Source: Bacteroidetes bacterium UBA6661 (GTDB lineage: Bacteria > Bacteroidota > Bacteroidia > AKYH767-A > OLB10). Taken from it: a stretch of DNA of 8,704 nucleotides. The position numbers and the translations under genes are program-made. The stretch is from assembly GCA_002455375.1 (NCBI GenBank), contig DKKR01000097.1:3600-12303 (forward strand), given 5' to 3'. The notes below the pieces were generated by a model that worked only from the letters and a program-made list of their open reading frames with translations, did no database searches and was not told where the DNA came from. Shown here one piece after another: positions 1 through 6,046 of this stretch; positions within the stretch are counted from its first letter, which is position 1, and the number at the start of each line of letters is the position of its first letter.

Positions 1-47
1 TCACTGGTGTTTGAGACCAGCGCGTCTACCAATTCCGCCATCCGGGT
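1..47 (-). tRNA. tRNA-Leu (anticodon CAA), 5' part only
   Basis: Read on the minus strand, the gene begins at 47 with the acceptor strand ACCCGGA. It continues into a D-arm of leucine type (GCGGAATTGGTAGACGC) and then an anticodon arm with stem CTGGT/ACCAG. The seven-base loop CTCAAAC puts anticodon CAA at positions 13-11, which reads UUG (Leu). The window edge cuts the gene just after the anticodon stem, so the long variable arm expected for tRNA-Leu, the T-arm and the 3' acceptor strand are not visible. Its 5' end faces the CRISPR locus, so the 3' end, which integrases usually target, lies on the far side. Confidence 0.88.
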
Positions 48-377
48 AAAATTAATTAATTGCAATTTTTAAATGAACGTTTCTGTTTATGTTGCAATTG
101 ATGATTTCTAACTTGCAGCATTTCTAAAAACGAGGCTGCGAAAATAGAAATTTTTAACTTAAACAACTGTGCCATATTAGGAAAAATCAATTTCCTAATA
201 TATATTTATTGGCGAGGTCTAAATTTCTTCCCTTATTTTATTATGAGGAATCGCAAAACTGAACTTAATTTAAACAACCTCAATACAATATCCATATAAT
301 GACTGCAATAAAAAACAAACTGTTATAATACAGTAAGAAAATACTATTTTTAACCTTCATTAATTTATAAAAACTCT
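48..377. other. AT-rich intergenic gap before cas12a
   Basis: This 330-base stretch holds no credible ORF. It separates the divergent tRNA-Leu and cas12a genes, so it should carry both promoters. I found no copy of the Bacteroidota promoter pattern TAnnTTTG on the plus strand. The only classical-looking box is TATAAT at 324-329, 49 bases before the cas12a ATG, with no convincing partner upstream, so the cas12a promoter is unassigned. The one clear structure is the hairpin at 174-201, listed separately. Confidence 0.6.
174..201. repeat. Perfect 11-bp inverted repeat upstream of cas12a
   Basis: ATATTAGGAAA at 174-184 is exactly reverse-complementary to TTTCCTAATAT at 191-201, with the 6-base loop AATCAA between them. 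It lies about 175 bases before the cas12a start. The T-run needed for a rho-independent terminator is missing downstream on the plus strand (ATATTTATT follows). An operator for a dimeric regulator, or an mRNA hairpin in a long 5' leader, is therefore at least as likely as a terminator. Its function is not known. Confidence 0.6.
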
Positions 378-3300
378 ATGCAGCAATTCATCAACAAATA
401 CACTCTAAGTAAAACCCTGCGTTTTGAACTCAAACCTATTGGCAAAACTTTAGAAAATATTCAAACCAAAGGTTTGCTACAGCAAGATGCTATTAGAGCA
501 AAAAGCTATCAAGAAGTAAAAAAACTGATAGACCGCTACCACCAGTATTTTATTGAATTGGCTTTGGATGGTTTGAAGTTGAATAATTTACAGGATTTTC
601 AGGAGCAATATCTTGCATCACCAGAAGAAAAGAAAAAAGAGGACTTTAAGAAAAAGTTTGAGAAAAACCAAGACGATCTAAGAAAAGAAATTGTGGCTGC
701 TTTTAAGACAGGAGATGCCAACGAAATCTTTAAAGTTCTGGATAAAAAAGAACTGATTACGGAGTTGATGGTTGCTTGGCTAACCAAACAAGAGGATAAA
801 GATAGAATAGAGGAATTCAAAACCTTTACCACCTATTTTATAGGCTTTCATGAAAACCGAAAAAATATGTACACCGACAAGGCTCAAAGCACTGCTATTG
901 CTTACCGTTTGGTACATGAAAATTTGCCAAAGTTTTTGGATAATATAAAGGTGTTTGAAAAACTGAAAGCAGTACCGGAACTACACGAAAAGTGCAGTGT
1001 ACTCTATAAAGAGATTGAAGAATATCTAAACATACGCTCCATAGATGAAGCTTTTGAGTTAGACTATTACAATTCTGTCTTAACTCAAAAACAAATTGAG
1101 GTGTATAACCTCATTATTGGCGGAAGAGTGGCTAAAGAAAATGAAAAGAAAATTCAAGGCTTAAACGAATACATCAACCTATACAATCAACCAAAAGACA
1201 AGAAAAATAAAATCCCGAAACTGAAACCGCTCTACAAAATGATTTTGAGCGATAGGGAAAGTGTTTCATTTTTAGCTGAAAAGTTTGAAAATAGTCAAGA
1301 GGTTTTAAAGGCAATTCAGGAATATTACCACGCCAATATAAAATCTTATCAATCCTCTGAAAAAGATGGAGCTGAAAATGTATTGGAACGACTACAGGAG
1401 TTATTGGCAAACTTAAGTAGCAATAATCTTTCCCAAATTTATATCCGTAACGGAAAAACCATTACTGATATTTCACAAGCTCTGTTTGGTGATTTTAGTT
1501 TGATAAAAGATGCTTTGAAATATAGTTTTACCAACACGCTTGAGATAGGTAGAAATGGACTTTCTAAGAAGCAGGAAGAAGTGATTGAAAAATACCTAAA
1601 ACAAGATTATTTCTCTATTACAGAAATAGAAGTAGCCCTTTGGAATTATCGTACTGAAAATGATTTACTTAAAGACTTGGAAGAAGAGCAACACCTTATT
1701 GCAAACTATTTCAATAGCTATTTCAAAACTACCGTCAATGACAAGGAATATGATTTGGTAGCTAATGTAACCGCAAAATATAGTTGTATCAAAGGGCTAT
1801 TGGAACAGGATTATCCCGAAGACAAAAAACTGAATCAAGAGACCAAAGAAATTGATGATATAAAAGCCTTCTTAGATGCTTTGATGTTGGTTTTGCATTT
1901 TGTGAAACCCTTAATGCTTCCTCACGACAGCACCTTAGAAAAAGACCAAAGTTTTTACAATACCATAGCACCTTACTATGAGGAATTGCAATATTTAATT
2001 TCACTCTACAACAAGGTACGCAACTTTGCTTCGCAAAAGGCTTATAGCGTAGAAAAGTATAAGTTGAATTTTGAGAATAGTACTTTGTTAGCCGGTTGGG
2101 ATGTGAATAAAGAGCCCGACAATACTTCCGTTTTATTTAGAAAAGAAAATGATTATTTTCTAGGTGTGATGGATAAAAAACATAATGGAATATTTAAGAA
2201 AACGCCTAAGTCTAAGACACAGGATACCTATTCCAAAGTCAATTACAAATTGCTCCCGGGTGCCAGTAAAATGTTGCCCAAAGTATTTTTCAGTAGAAGC
2301 AATATTGCATTTTACAATCCTTCGGAAGAAATTATCACCATTAGAAACCATAGCACACATACCAAAGGTGGTACACCACAGACTGGTTTTGAAAAGAAAG
2401 ATTTCAATCTTTCGGATTGTAGAAAGATGATTGATTTCTTTAAAGATTCCATTGCCAAACATCCGGATTGGAAACAGTTTGGTTTTAATTTTTCAGATAC
2501 CGATAGCTACGATTCCATTGATGGTTTTTATAGGGAAAAAGAAGCTCAGGGCTATACCATTTCATACACAGAAATAGATGAAACCTACATCCATCAATTG
2601 GTTGACGAAGGCAAACTCTATCTCTTCCAAATCTATAACAAAGACTTTTCTGAATTCAGCAAAGGAAAGCCCAACATGCATACTCTGTATTGGAAAGCCT
2701 TATTTGATTCTGAAAATTTGAGAGATGTAGTGTATAAACTCAATGGACAAGCTGAAATCTTCTATCGTAAATCTTCCATCAAGAAGGATAAAATTATTGT
2801 GCATAAAGCCAATGAAAAGGTTGCCAATAAAAACCCGCTCAACACCAAGAAGGAAAGTTTGTTTACTTATGATTTGGTGAAAGACAAACGATTTACAGTG
2901 GATAAATTTCAGTTTCATGTGCCCATTACACTCAATTTTAAAGCCAGTGGTAATGACTACATCAACCAAGAGGTACTTTCGTTTTTAAGACAAAATCCCG
3001 ATGTCAATATCATTGGTTTGGATCGTGGCGAAAGACACCTCATTTATCTCTCCCTCATCAATCAAAAAGGAGAAATTTTACAACAATTTTCTCTCAATGA
3101 TATCATCAACGAATACAAAGGCATTACCCACAAAACGGCTTACAAAACACTTTTAGAAAAGAAAGAGAAGGAAAGAGCTGATGCCAGAGAAAACTGGGGA
3201 ACGATTGAAAGCATAAAAGAACTGAAAGAAGGCTATATCTCTCAAGTGGTGCATAAGATAGCCAAAATGATGGTGGAGTATAATGCCATTGTGGTGATGG

Positions 3301-4208
3301 AAGACCTGAACATGGGCTTTAAACGAGGAAGGTTTGCGGTAGAAAAGCAAGTCTATCAAAAGCTGGAAAAAATGCTGATAGACAAGCTCAATTATTTAGT
3401 GTTTAAAGACAAAGCTCCGAATGAAGCAGGTGGATTGTACAATGCCTTACAATTGGCTAATAAATTTGAAAGCTTTCAAAAAATGGGTAAACAAAGTGGT
3501 TTCTTGTTTTATGTGCCGGCATGGAATACCAGTAAGATAGACCCTACCACAGGTTTTGTTAACCTATTTTACACTAAATACGAAAGCATAGAAAAGGCTC
3601 AAAAGTTTTTTGAAAAATTTGATAGCATTCACTTTAATACAAAGGAGCAATACTTTGAATTTGCCTTTGATTACGACAATTTCACCGAAAGGGCAACTGG
3701 CACACAAACCCAATGGACGGTTTGTACCCAGGGCGAAAGAATTTTAACCTTTAGAAATCCTTCTGCGAATAACCAATGGGACAATAAAGAAATTAAGCTC
3801 ACTGAACAATTTGAAGACTTATTAGGCAAACACAATATCAGTTATGGAAGTGGGACCTGCATCAAAGCACAAGTAGCTACACAAAGCGGAAAAGACTTCC
3901 TAAAAGGAATGATGGATTTGTTTAAACTCACCCTTCAAATGCGTAACAGCATTACGAACAGTGAAGTGGATTACTTGATTTCTCCTGTAAGGAATGCTCA
4001 AGGTTCATTTTACGACAGCCGCAATGCTGATGCGACTTTACCCAAAGATGCCGATGCCAACGGTGCTTATCATATCGCCAAGAAAGGATTGATGTGGCTT
4101 CACCAAATTCATGAATTTGAAGGCAATGATTGGAGAAAACTGGATTTGGATAAGACCAATAAGGGTTGGTTGAATTTTGTGCAACCTAAAAACAAAACTA
4201 ATGAGTAA
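378..4208 (+). CDS. cas12a: CRISPR-associated endonuclease Cas12a (Cpf1), type V-A effector
   Basis: This is an RNA-guided DNA nuclease that also processes its own pre-crRNA. At 1276 residues it is full length for the family (about 1200-1300). The start is fixed by the typical opening MQQFINKYTLSKTLRFELKP; there is no Shine-Dalgarno sequence, as is normal in Bacteroidota. By alignment with the remembered As and Fn proteins, REC lobes occupy about 24-550, followed by WED and PAM-interacting regions. PAM contacts are K578 (GWDVNKE, As K548) and K635 (KMLPK, As K607). The RNA-processing site is H809, K818, K835 and F839 (Fn H843, K852, K869, F873). RuvC residues are D882 (GLDRGER), E975 (VVMEDLN) and D1226 (DADANGAY). 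The bridge-helix Trp is W940 and the Nuc-domain Arg is R1189 (LQMRNS). Nothing is missing or frameshifted, so the enzyme is predicted active with a T-rich PAM. The gene overlaps rhuM by 8 bases; cas4 and cas1, which often follow cas12a, are absent. Confidence 0.98.
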   Translation: MQQFINKYTLSKTLRFELKPIGKTLENIQTKGLLQQDAIRAKSYQEVKKLIDRYHQYFIELALDGLKLNNLQDFQEQYLASPEEKKKEDFKKKFEKNQDDLRKEIVAAFKTGDANEIFKVLDKKELITELMVAWLTKQEDKDRIEEFKTFTTYFIGFHENRKNMYTDKAQSTAIAYRLVHENLPKFLDNIKVFEKLKAVPELHEKCSVLYKEIEEYLNIRSIDEAFELDYYNSVLTQKQIEVYNLIIGGRVAKENEKKIQGLNEYINLYNQPKDKKNKIPKLKPLYKMILSDRESVSFLAEKFENSQEVLKAIQEYYHANIKSYQSSEKDGAENVLERLQELLANLSSNNLSQIYIRNGKTITDISQALFGDFSLIKDALKYSFTNTLEIGRNGLSKKQEEVIEKYLKQDYFSITEIEVALWNYRTENDLLKDLEEEQHLIANYFNSYFKTTVNDKEYDLVANVTAKYSCIKGLLEQDYPEDKKLNQETKEIDDIKAFLDALMLVLHFVKPLMLPHDSTLEKDQSFYNTIAPYYEELQYLISLYNKVRNFASQKAYSVEKYKLNFENSTLLAGWDVNKEPDNTSVLFRKENDYFLGVMDKKHNGIFKKTPKSKTQDTYSKVNYKLLPGASKMLPKVFFSRSNIAFYNPSEEIITIRNHSTHTKGGTPQTGFEKKDFNLSDCRKMIDFFKDSIAKHPDWKQFGFNFSDTDSYDSIDGFYREKEAQGYTISYTEIDETYIHQLVDEGKLYLFQIYNKDFSEFSKGKPNMHTLYWKALFDSENLRDVVYKLNGQAEIFYRKSSIKKDKIIVHKANEKVANKNPLNTKKESLFTYDLVKDKRFTVDKFQFHVPITLNFKASGNDYINQEVLSFLRQNPDVNIIGLDRGERHLIYLSLINQKGEILQQFSLNDIINEYKGITHKTAYKTLLEKKEKERADARENWGTIESIKELKEGYISQVVHKIAKMMVEYNAIVVMEDLNMGFKRGRFAVEKQVYQKLEKMLIDKLNYLVFKDKAPNEAGGLYNALQLANKFESFQKMGKQSGFLFYVPAWNTSKIDPTTGFVNLFYTKYESIEKAQKFFEKFDSIHFNTKEQYFEFAFDYDNFTERATGTQTQWTVCTQGERILTFRNPSANNQWDNKEIKLTEQFEDLLGKHNISYGSGTCIKAQVATQSGKDFLKGMMDLFKLTLQMRNSITNSEVDYLISPVRNAQGSFYDSRNADATLPKDADANGAYHIAKKGLMWLHQIHEFEGNDWRKLDLDKTNKGWLNFVQPKNKTNE

Positions 4209-5241
4209 GAAAAAAGATAAACACACTCCAAACATCCGCAGTTCGGCAGCCGAGTATCTTACTTTTATCGCTGCAACAGGTGATAATGAGCAAAGCGTAG
4301 AAATGCGTTATGAGGATGAAAATATATGGCTAACACAAAAAATGCTGGCAATACTTTATGATGTGGAAGTAAACACGATAAACTACCATATCAAAAAGAT
4401 ATTTGAAGATGCCGAACTAGAAGAAAATTCAGTTATTCGAAAATTTCGAATAACTGCTACTGACGGTAAAAACTACGAAACCAATCACTATGGTTTACAA
4501 ATGGTCATGTCTGTAGGTTTTAAAGTAAATTCTGAACGGGCAACACAATTTCGTAAATGGGTAGGGCAAATAGCTAAGGATTATACCATACAAGGTTGGG
4601 TAATGGATGTTCCTCGACTGAAGCAGAGCGGTACTATTCTTACCAAAGAATACTTTGAAAAGCAGTTAGAAAAAATCCGTGAGATAAGATTGAGCGAACG
4701 CAGATTTTATCAAAAAATAACCGATTTATACGCTACATCATTAGACTATGATAAAAGTGCGAGTACCACCAAACGTTTTTATGCTACAGTGCAAAATAAA
4801 TTGCATTGGGCAATTCATCGGCATACAGCGGCTGAACTAATTGTAAAAAGAGCCAATCACCAAAAAGAAAATATGGGGCTAAGCACTTGGGAAGCTGCAC
4901 CAGAAGGTAAAATTCAAAAATCTGACGTTTCCATTGCCAAAAATTATCTAACTCAAAATGAAATGGCATCGTTGGAACGTATTGTCTCTGCTTATTTGGA
5001 TTTAGCGGAAGATTTTACACTTAGAGGAATACCAATGACCATGCAGGATTGGGAAATACGCTTGAATAAATTTTTAGAATTTAATGAACGTGATATTTTA
5101 GATAATCCCGGCAAAGTAACGCATGAAATAGCCCAAGCCTTTGCAGAAAGTGAATTTGAAAAATTCCGTATTGTGCAGGATAAATTGTACCAATCCGACT
5201 TTGATAAATTACTGGAACATACAAAAAACAGAAAACCTTAA
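4201..5241 (+). CDS. rhuM: RhuM-family protein, overlapping cas12a
   Basis: This 346-residue protein belongs to the virulence RhuM family, named after a Salmonella pathogenicity-island gene. The family's biochemical activity is not established; members are common beside restriction-modification and other defence genes. The N-terminal part has the family block with ENIWLTQKMLAILYDV (about 40-55), a helix-turn-helix-like segment, then the FRITATDGKNYETNHYGLQM and VGFKVNSERATQFRKW blocks. The C-terminal half has HRHTAAELIVKRAN (H206, H208), an NMGLSTW motif, YLDLAED and a DW-x-FLEFNERDIL stretch. I chose ATG 4201 (MSKKKDKH) over an in-frame TTG at 4177, because 4201 gives the ATGAGTAA overlap with the cas12a stop, suggesting translational coupling. 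No signal peptide or membrane segment is seen, so it is likely cytoplasmic. It sits where cas4-cas1 would be expected in a complete type V-A operon. A 27-base palindrome lies within the gene. The family call is firm; the role is not known. Confidence 0.9.
   Translation: MSKKKDKHTPNIRSSAAEYLTFIAATGDNEQSVEMRYEDENIWLTQKMLAILYDVEVNTINYHIKKIFEDAELEENSVIRKFRITATDGKNYETNHYGLQMVMSVGFKVNSERATQFRKWVGQIAKDYTIQGWVMDVPRLKQSGTILTKEYFEKQLEKIREIRLSERRFYQKITDLYATSLDYDKSASTTKRFYATVQNKLHWAIHRHTAAELIVKRANHQKENMGLSTWEAAPEGKIQKSDVSIAKNYLTQNEMASLERIVSAYLDLAEDFTLRGIPMTMQDWEIRLNKFLEFNERDILDNPGKVTHEIAQAFAESEFEKFRIVQDKLYQSDFDKLLEHTKNRKP
4430..4456. repeat. 27-base palindrome inside rhuM
   Basis: CAGTTATTCGAAA (4430-4442) and TTTCGAATAACTG (4444-4456) are perfect 13-bp inverted repeats around a single base. 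They lie within rhuM codons 77-86 (reading SVIRKFRITA). At the RNA level this would be a long stem with almost no loop; at the DNA level it is a near-ideal two-fold site. It may act as an operator for the HTH-like RhuM protein itself or as a recombination site, or it may simply follow from the conserved peptide. None of these is shown by the sequence. Confidence 0.75.
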
Positions 5242-5281
5242 AGCAAATTCACCCCGAAGTTCTTTGACATATTAAAAAGTA

Positions 5282-5544
5282 ATGCTGCTTACGATATATC
5301 ATGCAACAAAACCGGAAGCCGATTTTCTAAATTCTTAGAAAAGTATGGTGTGCGTGTACAATTTTCTGTTTTCGAAATTCAAAACTCAAATCGCGTATTA
5401 AATATTGTACTTAATACTATTGAAAGAAAATTTAAAAATAGATTTGATGCAGGAGACAGTATCTATATTTTTAAAGTAAGCCATAAAGAAACTATCCGTT
5501 ATGGGAGTGCTACATTAATAGATAACGATCTTATCATCATTTAA
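5282..5544 (+). pseudogene. cas2: Degraded cas2 (CRISPR adaptation protein) without a usable start
   Basis: Cas2 is the small dimeric partner of Cas1 in spacer integration. The frame ending at the TAA of 5542-5544 reads AAYDISCNKTGSRFSKFLEK from 5284, then YGVRVQFSVFEIQNSNR and later DSIYIFKV. This is the Cas2 pattern: a first-strand Asp (YDIS), then the QFSVFE strand, then the IYIFKV strand. The frame has no ATG, GTG or TTG ahead of the Asp; its first possible start, GTG 5350, would lose the first strand and that Asp. ATG 5282 is well placed but runs in another frame (MLLTIYHATKPEADFLNS then stop). Restoring four bases (a second TTAC after 5291) would give M-L-L-T-Y-D-I-S, a normal Cas2 start, so a small deletion is the likely lesion. 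The Cas2 frame is also the rhuM frame, separated by one stop. No cas1 is present. Cas2 identity is by motif only. Confidence 0.68.
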
Positions 5545-5591
5545 ATATACAAACATAAGGTAGGTTCTATTCTTGATTTAAGACAACCCAC

Positions 5592-5676
5592 TGAATATCA
5601 ATTTAGAATCAGTTCTCTTCATAAAAGGTGGGGGGTAACTCCCAATTTTATCAAAGTTGTAAAAAATTGATATTCA
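5592..5676. repeat. 13-bp inverted repeat in the leader, one arm over the array promoter
   Basis: TGAATATCAATTT (5592-5604) is exactly reverse-complementary to AAATTGATATTCA (5664-5676), with 59 bases between the arms. The right arm contains the TTG -33 element of the predicted pre-crRNA promoter (5667-5669). Paired sites of this kind could support looping by a dimeric DNA-binding protein, or bending needed for spacer integration. The sequence shows only the symmetry. Confidence 0.6.
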
Positions 5677-5696
5677 AAGTTAAGTTTATACTTTTG
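5667..5696 (+). promoter_or_regulatory. Predicted Bacteroidota-type promoter for the CRISPR array
   Basis: TTG at 5667-5669 and TACTTTTG at 5689-5696 are separated by 19 bases. This fits the Bacteroidota primary sigma consensus (TTTG/TTG near -33, TAnnTTTG near -7) with a perfect -7 box. Transcription would start near 5702-5704, only a few bases before repeat 1 at 5708. The pre-crRNA would thus have almost no leader RNA. Confidence 0.72.
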
Positions 5697-5707
5697 GCAG
5701 CGATAGA

Positions 5708-5934
5708 GGCAAATAAGCCAATCAAATTTCTACTATTGTAGATTGTCTGTGCGAATCCGAACATGCACATGGCAAATAAGCCAATCAAATTTCTACTATT
5801 GTAGATTTCGGCTTTTCAAGCCCTGCGCGTGAGGGGCAAATAAGCCAATCAAATTTCTACTATTGTAGATGAAACGAATAGGTTGAATAGTTCTTGGTGG
5901 CAAATAAGCCAATCAAATTTCTACTATTGTAGAA
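5708..5934 (+). CRISPR. Type V-A CRISPR array: 4 repeats, 3 spacers
   Basis: The 36-base repeats lie at 5708-5743, 5771-5806, 5835-5870 and 5899-5934. The spacers are 5744-5770 (27), 5807-5834 (28) and 5871-5898 (28). The last 19 bases of the repeat, AATTTCTACTATTGTAGAT, are the standard Cas12a crRNA handle with stem TCTAC/GTAGA and loop TATT. The 5' half starts with GGCAAATAAGCC, itself a weak GGC/GCC hairpin. The first three repeats are identical; the fourth differs only in its last base (A for T at 5934), which marks it as the old, leader-distal end. Transcription runs rightward, so each handle precedes its spacer as Cas12a requires. No spacer matches another part of this window by eye. 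Confidence 0.98.
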
Positions 5935-5990
5935 TAGGCAGCACAGTATCTCATTTTTAATTGCAATGAAAAAATAATCAAAACGAACTA

Positions 5991-6021
5991 TTTGAAAATA
6001 GCCTAAAATTCCCTTTCTTTG
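5991..6021 (+). promoter_or_regulatory. Predicted promoter of prs
   Basis: TTTG at 5991-5994 is followed, after 19 bases, by TTTCTTTG at 6014-6021, one mismatch from the Bacteroidota -7 box TAnnTTTG. The implied start site, near 6027, leaves a leader of about 20 bases before the prs ATG at 6047. This gives prs-rplY its own promoter despite the CRISPR array about 110 bases upstream. Confidence 0.6.
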
Positions 6022-6046
6022 CAGCCCTTTCAGAAACTCGTTATTT

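Larger units (their letters stand above)
5545..5707 (+). promoter_or_regulatory. CRISPR leader
   Basis: This 163-base AT-rich stretch between the cas2 remnant and the first repeat occupies the leader position. It contains a 13-bp inverted repeat with arms at 5592-5604 and 5664-5676, a G-run with a nearby complementary C-run (GGGGGGTAACTCCC, 5630-5643), a direct repeat TCAAAGTT (5651-5658 and 5674-5681), and the array promoter at 5667-5696. No ORF is credible here. Orientation is supported by the promoter and by the degenerate repeat at the far end of the array. Confidence 0.75.

Noticed and set aside
104..120. ATTTCTAACTTGCAGCA on the plus strand as a second degenerate repeat
   Set aside because: Only the first seven bases fit the handle without a gap, and no TCTAC/GTAGA-type stem can form.
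134..153. Minus-strand AAATTTCTATTTTCGCAGCC, resembling the Cas12a repeat handle (14 of 20 bases), as a possible degenerate repeat or crRNA-like regulatory RNA upstream of cas12a
   Set aside because: The matching core is AT-rich, the handle stem is broken at two of five pairs, and the bases that follow show no match next to a T-rich PAM in the cas12a upstream region. Chance similarity is more likely.
2185..2430. 81-codon plus-strand ORF inside cas12a
   Set aside because: It lies wholly within the Cas12a frame, which encodes conserved residues there (including K635), and its peptide resembles no family.
4177..4200. Longer rhuM start at TTG 4177
   Set aside because: It adds eight residues not typical of the family and would lengthen the overlap with cas12a. 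ATG 4201 gives the compact ATGAGTAA overlap.
5350..5544. A stand-alone 64-residue gene starting at GTG 5350
   Set aside because: Cas2-like sequence continues upstream in the same frame to the YDIS motif, so this is the tail of a broken cas2 and not a gene of its own.
1..5934. CRISPR locus as an integrase-borne island using tRNA-Leu as attachment site
   Set aside because: No integrase and no direct repeat of the tRNA end is seen, and the tRNA presents its 5' end, not its 3' end, to the locus.
5941..5975. Possible terminator after the array (T-run, ATTGCAAT, A-run)
   Set aside because: Pairing is only weak A-T pairing with no GC stem, which is insufficient for an intrinsic terminator.
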